A stretch of 20,139 bases of DNA from positions 415 through 20,553 of the forward strand of contig DCGR01000090.1 in the NCBI GenBank assembly GCA_002315285.1, written 5' to 3'. Shown here one piece after another: positions 1 to 6,406 of the stretch (positions are counted from its first letter, which is position 1; the number at the start of each line of letters is the position of its first letter). A program made the translations under genes and the position numbers. Source of the stretch: Bacteroides sp. UBA1773. GTDB taxonomy: Bacteria > Bacteroidota > Bacteroidia > Bacteroidales > Bacteroidaceae. Under the pieces are notes generated by a model. That model made no database searches and was not told where the DNA came from. It was given only the letters and a program-made list of their open reading frames with translations.

Positions 1-105
1 AAAATGAAAACGGTTTCGTATTGGTTCATACTTATTAAATAATTAATGATTGATAAATCGGCCGCGAAGATAGGCTTTTTTATCCAAATGAGCAAACCTT
101 TTCGC

Positions 106-149
106 TTTTTTCCACAAATCCACATTGTTTTTGACATTTTTTCCACAAA
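106..149. repeat. 13-bp direct repeat in AT-rich region upstream of the first gene
   Basis: The 13-mer TTTTTTCCACAAA occurs perfectly at 106-118 and again at 137-149, start to start 31 bp (about three helical turns). Each copy contains TTTTCCACA, which fits the relaxed DnaA-box pattern TTWTNCACA, and a weaker relative TTATCCAAA lies at 80-88. The surrounding sequence from 1 to 222 is AT-rich and holds no ORF of useful length. It could be a protein-binding pair for the downstream gene, or chance in AT-rich DNA; no function is proven. Confidence 0.45.
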
Positions 150-222
150 ACATTTTCATAAATGAAGAAAATTGCTTTAATTTGTCGGTCACAAATGAAA
201 CACTATTAAAATTACACATAAA

Positions 223-405
223 ATGAAAACATTCCAGAAATTCATCGGCTTGATTATGATTATCGTTGCCGCTTTAGCTCTTGTATTGGCATTCATCACC
301 GAGAGTACTCTGATTAACTCCAACCCATTCCTCTTTGGCATGGCTGCACTGATAATCATCGGTTTAGTTGTCTATATTGTGCTGAACAAGCGCATTACTG
401 AATAA
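223..405 (+). CDS. Small two-helix membrane protein, function unknown
   Basis: This is a 60-residue protein starting at ATG 223 and ending in TAA. Two hydrophobic segments are evident, roughly residues 8-26 and 36-56, separated by a short polar loop containing SNP, with a positively charged N-terminus (MKTFQK) and a charged tail (NKRITE). That predicts a small inner-membrane hairpin with both ends on the cytoplasmic side. The AT-rich upstream region is typical of Bacteroidales promoters, but no clean TAnnTTTG box is visible. I do not recognise a functional family. The composition and clean start and stop make it a probable real gene, not a chance ORF. It stands alone, because the next plus-strand gene begins more than 300 nt later. 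Confidence 0.7.
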   Translation: MKTFQKFIGLIMIIVAALALVLAFITESTLINSNPFLFGMAALIIIGLVVYIVLNKRITE

Positions 406-723
406 TCGCACAACTGTCCCCTCCACACGCCTGTTTTCTGTGGAGGCAATAACCCCACACTGAGGAGACCGATACAGCATATTGATCTCCTCTTTTTCAG
501 TCAACGACACTTCATTGACACCACCGATAATCCTTGCCTCGTTTGGGAATACCAGAAGTATTTCACACAACACCTTATTACATTCATGACCTGTCATGGC
601 ATCTCTTCTCTGGCCGACATCTTCTGCTTTCAACTTCTGAATCACCACTTCGACTATCATTCACCTATCCACCCGACCCAATGTGCTGCACAAATCCGGA
701 AAGTCACTAAAACGATTAAAGAA
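406..723. other. Gap between the small membrane protein and the EEP gene
   Basis: No convincing gene is seen here. A perfect 8-bp hairpin (CCTCCACA at 420-427, TGTGGAGG at 439-446, 11-nt loop) lies 15 nt after the preceding stop and may be a transcription end or processing site, although no T-run follows. A 98-codon minus-strand ORF (364-660, ATG start) runs through the gap and overlaps the end of the preceding gene by 42 nt. Nothing in its product is recognisable and it has no visible promoter, so I do not call it. In-frame codons also extend the downstream gene upstream to 586, but they encode no signal peptide. Confidence 0.4.
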
Positions 724-2037
724 ATGAAAAGAACACTTATTATCGGAGCCCTGCTCCTCACTATCATCAGCAACTCCCAAGCACAAATTACCAGTCATCA
801 CACCATCGTTTTCGATTCTTCGGCAGAAAAGGAAGAAGGGATCGACATTGCACAGTACCTTCAGACTGCAGTCAAAACAGCCACAGGATTCGAACTACGT
901 ATTGCTGACGACAAGCAAAAGATCAGCGGAAAGACCATTACCATCCAACGAAGTGACGAAATGAACGATACTTTCGACTACCAAATCTCTGTGAAAGGAA
1001 ACAACATCAAAATCGTGGGAGGCGGTTGCTGGGCCCTCACAAAAGCTGTACGTTTGCTACAAGAGGGACTGACACAAGAGAAAAAACTGAGAGACATTCA
1101 GTGTCAAGGGAATATCTATGCTGAATTTCTTTTCCCCCGACAGGAAGACAGCAATCTGCGCATCCTTGATGACAACATTTGGCAATACGATGATGAGTCA
1201 AAAATTCCAGACGCATGGAAAGCCATCGGAAAAGACTGTAGGAATAGTGTGAGATTTCGTGCTCTCGCGGAAGTAATACTTGCATATCGTCCCGACATTC
1301 TGACATTGCAAGAGTATTCACCAGCCATGAACAAATACCTTGCACCGGAACTGGAAAAGTACGGATATGCCAATTGCACCCAAGGCAATGATTCGCATTG
1401 GAATTTCACCCCCATTTTCTACAACAAGGAAAGCGTGAAACCGGAGGAGAGCAAGTATGTGCTTTATACTCCAGAGGACTTTTCCAATGGCGGCACAAAA
1501 TCGCTTACCGCAGCTGCCTTTACCTTGATCGATAACAAAAAGCGATTCTGCGTGATCAACACACACCTTTGGTATAAAGAAGAGCAAATTGCTCCTGGAA
1601 GCAATCTTGCAAGGGCATCACAACTTAGACTATGTATGGCCATCGGCGAACAGTTCCTATCCAAATACAAGAACAACGATGGAACAGACCTGCCGCTCTT
1701 TACCACAGGCGACCTGAATTCGCAACTCCATAGCACCGGCATCCAGCAATTGCTCGATGCCGGCTACATGCCAGTCCAAGATGTTGCGACTGTTTATGGC
1801 GACCGTCAATGTGGGTATCACGTCTGTTCGGCAAAGGATGGCTTCTCCAGAAAAAACCCTTTCCACGGCACATCGGAAGACTTCTACGGAGCAATAGACC
1901 ATTTCTTTGTCTATTCCCACCACAATGATGGGAAGAAATATGGTGGAGCTGAAGTAAAAGTATTTCAACGCATCTGTCCTTATTTTACTATCGAATTTAC
2001 TGACCACTACCCCAATTATGCCGACATAAAACTTTGA
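724..2037 (+). CDS. Secreted endonuclease/exonuclease/phosphatase-family protein with an extra N-terminal domain
   Basis: The start is placed at ATG 724, although the frame is open from 586, because residues 1-20 then form a clean signal peptide (MKRTLIIGALL... SQA|Q). The product is 437 residues. Residues about 22-120 look like the small alpha/beta domain that precedes catalytic domains in some glycoside hydrolases (ending in a GGG..AL.KAVRLLQEGL-type helix). Residues about 140-437 are an EEP (DNase I-like) domain. Its expected metal and catalytic motifs are present: N151, E197 in LTLQEYSP, H281 in NTHLW, D330 and N332 in TGDLNS, D392-H393, and TDHYP with D427-H428. EEP enzymes cleave phosphodiesters in nucleic acids, phospholipids or phosphoinositides, and the substrate cannot be told here. 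Export suggests a periplasmic or surface role. It converges with ilvE. Confidence 0.8.
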   Translation: MKRTLIIGALLLTIISNSQAQITSHHTIVFDSSAEKEEGIDIAQYLQTAVKTATGFELRIADDKQKISGKTITIQRSDEMNDTFDYQISVKGNNIKIVGGGCWALTKAVRLLQEGLTQEKKLRDIQCQGNIYAEFLFPRQEDSNLRILDDNIWQYDDESKIPDAWKAIGKDCRNSVRFRALAEVILAYRPDILTLQEYSPAMNKYLAPELEKYGYANCTQGNDSHWNFTPIFYNKESVKPEESKYVLYTPEDFSNGGTKSLTAAAFTLIDNKKRFCVINTHLWYKEEQIAPGSNLARASQLRLCMAIGEQFLSKYKNNDGTDLPLFTTGDLNSQLHSTGIQQLLDAGYMPVQDVATVYGDRQCGYHVCSAKDGFSRKNPFHGTSEDFYGAIDHFFVYSHHNDGKKYGGAEVKVFQRICPYFTIEFTDHYPNYADIKL

Positions 2038-2095
2038 AAAGGAATACGAGAAGAAACACATTGTCGCTCATGATTCTCCTGTCATTGGAAACATC

Positions 2096-2129
2096 TCGAG
2101 CCGACCACTGACATCAGCAATCGGCTCGA
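2096..2129. terminator. Possible bidirectional terminator between convergent genes
   Basis: A perfect 9-bp inverted repeat (TCGAGCCGA at 2096-2104, TCGGCTCGA at 2121-2129) with a 16-nt loop lies between the end of the EEP gene (2037) and the end of ilvE (2162), which face each other. The position and GC-rich stem suit a shared transcription end, but neither side has a strong T-run. Confidence 0.45.
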
Positions 2130-2161
2130 ACTCATTTGATGGGATTCCCGTTGCAGGAAAA

Positions 2162-3199
2162 TCAGAGCATGAGGCACCAGTTGTGAGTGTCATCCTCCAC
2201 ACCATCCTGAATGCCACGAATACGCTTATAGAGCTTTTCACTCACAGCGCCACACTTGTCGGGAGTGCCGAAACGATAAGTGAGAGTAGGTGTTGTGGAC
2301 TCAAGAGTTGGCTTGTCGTCGATGCTGTAGATAGGAGTGATGACAACTGCCGTGCCACAGGCATTGACTTCGGAAAACTCAGCCAATTCCTCTACTGGTA
2401 CTACACGTTTCTCTACCTTCATGCCAAAGTCGAGCGCCATCTGCTGCAAGCTCTTGTTGGTGATGCTGGGGAGCACACTGCCCGAAAGGGGAGTGACATA
2501 AGTATTGTCCTTGATGGCAAGGAAATTGCTGGAACCGAACTCATCGATTTTTGTTTTCGTAGCAGGATCGAGGAACAACAGTTCGCGATAGCCCTGGCCA
2601 TGAGCCACATTGTAGGGATGGAACGAAGGAGCATAGTTGGCACTCAACTTGTAACATCCTGTGCCGTTAGGAGCCGCACGGTCGTAGTTGCGGGCAATGG
2701 TTGCCGTGCCTGGAGTGAGTCCAGCCGCACCCGAGTAAGTGCCGACAGGAGCACACATGACAATGAAAGTAGATTCGGCCGGTGAATGAACGCCCAGCTG
2801 TGGATTGCTACCGAAAAGGAGGGGGCGCACATAGAGCGACGCATTGTATCCATAGGGTGGCAGATAGTCGATGTTCTCGTGCACACACTGCACACACATG
2901 TCGATGAAAAGCTGCTCAGGGGGAGCAGCCATGTCGAGGAAAGCGGCACTTGACTGCATTCGACGGGCATTCTCGTCGGGGCGGAACAAGCGAACCTTTC
3001 CATCGACACCACGGAAAGCCTTCAGGCCTTCAAAGCAGGAGGCTGCATAGTGAAACACACAAGCATAAGCATTGAGCACGATGCCATAGTCAGAAGTCAC
3101 CTCAGGTTTTGTCCATGCTCCATCGATGTAACGACTTATGACAATAACGTTTGTTTCTCTTGCCTTGAACGCAAGATTTGACCAATCGAGTTGTACCAT
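2162..3199 (-). CDS. ilvE: Branched-chain amino acid aminotransferase IlvE
   Basis: The 345-residue product starts at ATG 3199. It is a fold-type IV PLP aminotransferase that interconverts 2-keto acids and Val/Ile/Leu with glutamate as amino donor, in the cytoplasm. The BCAT (eukaryote-like, longer) subgroup is indicated by FHYAASCFEGLKAFRG (about 49-64), the YVRPLLFGSNPQLGV block (123-137), the PLP lysine in GCYKLSANY (K184) and DEFGSSNF (219-226), equivalent to the E-x-GT-x-N motif. The length is normal for the group. It is the last gene of the ilv operon, 31 nt behind the synthase-like gene, with no internal terminator seen. It completes the pathway by transaminating the keto acids made by the upstream genes. 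There is no sign of decay. Confidence 0.95.
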   Translation of the reverse strand: MVQLDWSNLAFKARETNVIVISRYIDGAWTKPEVTSDYGIVLNAYACVFHYAASCFEGLKAFRGVDGKVRLFRPDENARRMQSSAAFLDMAAPPEQLFIDMCVQCVHENIDYLPPYGYNASLYVRPLLFGSNPQLGVHSPAESTFIVMCAPVGTYSGAAGLTPGTATIARNYDRAAPNGTGCYKLSANYAPSFHPYNVAHGQGYRELLFLDPATKTKIDEFGSSNFLAIKDNTYVTPLSGSVLPSITNKSLQQMALDFGMKVEKRVVPVEELAEFSEVNACGTAVVITPIYSIDDKPTLESTTPTLTYRFGTPDKCGAVSEKLYKRIRGIQDGVEDDTHNWCLML

Positions 3200-3211
3200 A
3201 TCAGTTTATTT

Positions 3212-3225
3212 TTTATTATGTGATT
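3212..3225 (-). promoter_or_regulatory. 14-nt intergenic element, copy 1 (upstream of ilvE)
   Basis: Read on the coding strand, AATCACATAATAAA lies 12 nt before the ilvE start. An identical 14-mer sits before ilvC at 5810-5823, also about 12 nt before its start. These are the only two longer intercistronic gaps in the operon. It may be a translation-enhancing AT-rich leader (Bacteroidetes starts lack Shine-Dalgarno sequences) or a trace of duplication. Its role is unproven. Confidence 0.35.
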
Positions 3226-3230
3226 CTTTT

Positions 3231-4757
3231 TTATCCTAATGGATTGTTTTCTATAATGTTGAGCATCTTGACCGTAGCCTTGATGGCGGCTTCGGTCTGG
3301 TCGGAGTCAATGCCACGGGTCTTGAAGCGGTGATTCCCCTCTGCCCAGGTGATAAGCGTTTGCACCAAGGCATCGGATTTTCCTCCTGGAGGAATGGTGA
3401 CTTGGTAGTCGGCAAGGATGGGATGCGACTTGCCCAAGCGGTCATAAATCTTCCACAGCGCTTTCATGAATGAGTCGAACTGTCCGTCGCCGATGGATGT
3501 CTCTTCGTACTCGGTGCCATGAATGTTGATACGGATGATGGCTACCGGATGCATTCCACGAGCCAACTGGAGGCTGTAGTTGATGATGTGGATATTGTCG
3601 TCATTGGTATTCTCACCACTCTTCAGCACATCGGCAATGATGAAAGGGAGGTCTTCGGTATTGAGGGTTTCCTTTTTGTCGCCCAGCTCCACGACACGCT
3701 GTGTGACGAGGCGTATTTGCTCGGGAGTAAGAGTAATGCCCAGGAGTTTCAGATTCTCCACGATGTTGGCCTTACCGCTGGTCTTGCCCAAAGCATAATG
3801 ACGCACGCGTCCGAAACGCTCGGGAGTGAGGTTACTCATGTACAGTCTGTCCTTATGGTCGCCGTCAGCGTGTACGCCACTGATTTGCGTGAACACCGAC
3901 TCGCCCACAATCGGTTTGTTGGATGGAATACGGATACCTGAGATGTTCTCCACATACCGGCACACATGCGTAATATTGCCCTCGCAGACGGAATTTCCGA
4001 CATGAAGCTGGTCGTTGAGGACAGCCACGACACTTGCCAAAGGGGCGTTGCCCGTGCGTTCACCCAAGCCATTGACTGTGGTGTGAACGCCCTGTACCCC
4101 TGCCTCTACCGCAGCGAAGGTGTTCGCCACAGCCAGGTCATAATCGTTGTGACCATGGAAATCGAAATGGAGCGTCGGAAAATGTTCCCGCATAAGACCG
4201 ACGAACTTGTACGTCTGGTTGTAATTCAGGATGCCCAACGTATCGGGCAACATGTAACGGCTGATAGGAGTCTCACGCAGTCCTTCCACCAATTGGAACA
4301 CATAATCGGGAGATTGCTGAATGCCGTTCGACCAATCCTCCAAATAAAGGTTCACCTGCATGCCTCGCCCCACAGCATAGGCGACCACTTCCTTGATGGC
4401 CGCTATGTGCTGTTGAGGATTTTGATGGAGTTGCTTTTCGAGATGTCTCAATGACCCTTTTGCCAAGAGATTGATGACCCGGCCACCAGCCTGCCATATC
4501 CAATCGACCGACACGTTGCCATCGATGAAGCCAAGAGCCTCGACCTGATGAAGATGTCCGGTCGAAGAAGCCCATCGGCAGATTTTGGAAAAAGCCTTGT
4601 TCTCGCCCTCGGAGACACGTGCCGATGCTGCCTCAATGCGGTTCACACCAAGTTCATCGAGCAACAATCGTGCGATGGCCAGTTTCTCCTCACTATTGAA
4701 GGAGACACCGGCCGTCTGTTCGCCATCCCTAAGGGTTGTGTCAAGAATCTCTATCAT
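3231..4757 (-). CDS. Citramalate/2-isopropylmalate synthase-family enzyme (CimA/LeuA-like)
   Basis: The 508-residue product starts at ATG 4757. The TIM-barrel acyltransferase domain has the family signature DTTLRDGEQ (6-14), the metal pair H201 and H203 in FHGHND, and NGLGERTGNA (229-238). Residues from about 380 to the end fit a LeuA-type regulatory (dimer) domain with GDGQFDSF and IPPGG. These enzymes condense acetyl-CoA with pyruvate (citramalate) or 2-ketoisovalerate (2-isopropylmalate). The long INLLAKGSLRH...YLEDWSNGI region is more like citramalate synthases than classical LeuA, but substrate choice cannot be settled by eye. No leuB, leuC or leuD is present nearby. Its start overlaps the ilvC stop by 4 nt (ATGA), implying coupled translation. 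Either activity makes sense in this operon: the leucine branch, or 2-ketobutyrate for isoleucine. Confidence 0.88.
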   Translation of the reverse strand: MIEILDTTLRDGEQTAGVSFNSEEKLAIARLLLDELGVNRIEAASARVSEGENKAFSKICRWASSTGHLHQVEALGFIDGNVSVDWIWQAGGRVINLLAKGSLRHLEKQLHQNPQQHIAAIKEVVAYAVGRGMQVNLYLEDWSNGIQQSPDYVFQLVEGLRETPISRYMLPDTLGILNYNQTYKFVGLMREHFPTLHFDFHGHNDYDLAVANTFAAVEAGVQGVHTTVNGLGERTGNAPLASVVAVLNDQLHVGNSVCEGNITHVCRYVENISGIRIPSNKPIVGESVFTQISGVHADGDHKDRLYMSNLTPERFGRVRHYALGKTSGKANIVENLKLLGITLTPEQIRLVTQRVVELGDKKETLNTEDLPFIIADVLKSGENTNDDNIHIINYSLQLARGMHPVAIIRINIHGTEYEETSIGDGQFDSFMKALWKIYDRLGKSHPILADYQVTIPPGGKSDALVQTLITWAEGNHRFKTRGIDSDQTEAAIKATVKMLNIIENNPLG

Positions 4758-5797
4758 TTATTTTCAGGACGCAGTTTACGTACGGCGGCACCAGCCTGCC
4801 ACAATTCACTTTCGCGCAGAGCCTTCAGCTCGGCATTCAAGCCTTCGCGATAGCCCGCCTTGGAATTGGAGTCGATGGAGCGCTGTGCCTCATTGCCACA
4901 AGCCACTTCCTGATAGAGTTTTTCGAACACAGGCTTCGTGGCGTCGTGGAAGGGACCCATCCAGTCGAGGGCACCACGCTGTGCGGTAGTGGAACAGTTG
5001 GCATACATCCAGTCCATACCCTTCTCGGCGAAGAGAGGCATAAGCGACTGGGTAAGTTCCTCAACGGTTTCATTGAATGCTTCGGATGGGGTGTGTCCAT
5101 GCTCACGCAAAGTCTCATACTGAGCCGAGAGTATTCCTTGGATAGCGCCCATGAGTGTGCCACGCTCACCGGTAAGGTCAGAATAAACCTCGCGCTTGAA
5201 ATCTGTCTCAAACATATAACCCGATCCGATAGCGATGCCCAGAGCAAGCGTACGCTCAAGCGCACGGCCTGTGGCATCCTGATAAACGGCAAACGAGGAG
5301 TTGATGCCACGACCCTCGAGGAAGAGGCGACGCAACGAGGTACCCGAACCCTTTGGAGCAACCATGATGACATCGACATCAGCTGGCGGAACAATGCCTG
5401 TACGTTCCTTGTAAGTGATGCCAAAGCCATGAGAGAAATAGAGTGCCTTGCCAGCCGTAAGCTGTGCCTTTACGGTGGGCCACATGTCTATCTGTGCCGC
5501 ATCCGACAGCAGGAACTCAATGATGGTGGCACGTTTGCAAGCTTCCTCTATTTCGAACAGGGTTTCACCAGGCACCCAGCCATCGGCCACGGCCTTGTCC
5601 CAAGTGGCACTTTTGCGCTGGCCTACGATGACGTTGAACCCATTGTCTTTCAGGTTGAGCGACTGTCCAGGACCCTGGATGCCATAACCAATGACGGCTA
5701 TGGTTTCATCTTTCAATACTTCACGTGCTTTTTCCAATGTAAACTCGTCGCGGGTAACTACGTTTTCTTCTACACCGCCAAAATTCATTTTTGCCAT
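4754..5797 (-). CDS. ilvC: Ketol-acid reductoisomerase IlvC
   Basis: This 347-residue enzyme (ATG 5797) converts 2-acetolactate and 2-aceto-2-hydroxybutyrate to the dihydroxy acids, using NADPH and Mg2+. The Rossmann motif GYGIQGPGQ (37-45) is followed by a cofactor loop GQRKSATW (59-66), whose R and S suit NADPH phosphate binding. Catalytic and metal residues visible are H123 (FSHGFGI), K149 (VAPKGSGTSLR), D207 and E211 (SDLTGERG), E243 and E247 (NETVEE) and S269 (CST). It is a class I (short) enzyme with one knotted C-terminal domain. Many blocks, including the C-terminal VRKLRPEN, match my recollection of yeast mitochondrial Ilv5 better than E. coli IlvC. The gene lies 24 nt after ilvN. 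The acyl-ACP thioesterase gene that some Bacteroidetes carry at this junction is absent. Confidence 0.96.
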   Translation of the reverse strand: MAKMNFGGVEENVVTRDEFTLEKAREVLKDETIAVIGYGIQGPGQSLNLKDNGFNVIVGQRKSATWDKAVADGWVPGETLFEIEEACKRATIIEFLLSDAAQIDMWPTVKAQLTAGKALYFSHGFGITYKERTGIVPPADVDVIMVAPKGSGTSLRRLFLEGRGINSSFAVYQDATGRALERTLALGIAIGSGYMFETDFKREVYSDLTGERGTLMGAIQGILSAQYETLREHGHTPSEAFNETVEELTQSLMPLFAEKGMDWMYANCSTTAQRGALDWMGPFHDATKPVFEKLYQEVACGNEAQRSIDSNSKAGYREGLNAELKALRESELWQAGAAVRKLRPENK

Positions 5798-5809
5798 AAT
5801 TACTGTAAA

Positions 5810-5823
5810 TTTATTATGTGATT
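5810..5823 (-). promoter_or_regulatory. 14-nt intergenic element, copy 2 (upstream of ilvC)
   Basis: This copy is identical to the 14-mer before ilvE (AATCACATAATAAA on the coding strand). It overlaps the ilvN stop codon (TAA, 5824-5822) and ends 12 nt before the ilvC ATG. Its matching position in both gaps suggests a translational or mRNA-processing role, though this is inference only. Confidence 0.35.
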
Positions 5824-6406
5824 AGATTATCTTATCTTTACTTTCCTGACTGCTTTTCTTGCAAACCTGGTCGTGTTGCCGTTGTTGCAAGAACTCGGTG
5901 ACCAACTCTCGATCGCTGTTGGTGACGGCAATGCGACCCGAACGGGCAAACTGCAACACCGCACCCAGTTGCTGTAACTCTACGTAGAGTCTATGGATGG
6001 ATTCGTCCTGCCCCGTCTTTTGAATGATGGTGAACTTGCGATTGATTTCCAATATACGTGCTGCGTTACGCTCTATGAGATCCTCGAAGTGCGCGTAGTT
6101 GAGTAAATTTTCCGTAGGAACCTTGTAGAGAGCCACCTCGCGGAAGAAAAGATCATCATCGGTGTAGAGAAAGGCTTTGACCACATCGATACGTTTCTCA
6201 ATCTGTCTGGTAATGACCGATATGCGATGCAAGTCGCAATGGGTAGTGACCGTTATCTTATGTATTCCCTCCAAGGCCGATGGGCAAGCGGTAAGGCTTT
6301 CGATGTTGAGTCCATGACGCACAAAAATGTTGGAGATGGCACTCAGCAAGCCAATCTGGTTCTCAGAATAAATAGCAATTGTATAGAGTATTTTGTTATT
6401 TTCCAT
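5822..6406 (-). CDS. ilvN: Acetolactate synthase small (regulatory) subunit
   Basis: The start is set at ATG 6406 (194 residues). A TTG two codons upstream (6412) is a less likely start. The N-terminal ACT domain (about residues 5-78) has the family pattern TIAIYSENQIGLLSAISNIF...LNIESLT, which binds valine for feedback inhibition. The C-terminal part (about 90-165) matches the ALS_ss_C domain, with LYKVPTENL and RIAVTNSDRE segments. The subunit activates and regulates the IlvB catalytic subunit. Its start lies inside the last 11 nt of ilvB, so translation is probably coupled. The polar tail after about residue 170 (QQRQHDQVCKKSSQ) is somewhat longer than in the E. coli subunits. The symbol ilvH would be equally acceptable. 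Confidence 0.92.
   Translation of the reverse strand: MENNKILYTIAIYSENQIGLLSAISNIFVRHGLNIESLTACPSALEGIHKITVTTHCDLHRISVITRQIEKRIDVVKAFLYTDDDLFFREVALYKVPTENLLNYAHFEDLIERNAARILEINRKFTIIQKTGQDESIHRLYVELQQLGAVLQFARSGRIAVTNSDRELVTEFLQQRQHDQVCKKSSQESKDKII

Noticed and set aside
364..660. 98-codon minus-strand ORF with ATG start in the gap before the EEP gene
   Set aside because: It overlaps the 3' end of the small membrane protein gene, has no visible promoter, and its product shows no recognisable domain or signal. It is kept only as a possibility worth a database search.
4736..5821. 361-codon plus-strand ORF opposite ilvC
   Set aside because: It is a shadow of ilvC codon usage; the minus-strand frame has complete catalytic motifs and this one shows none.
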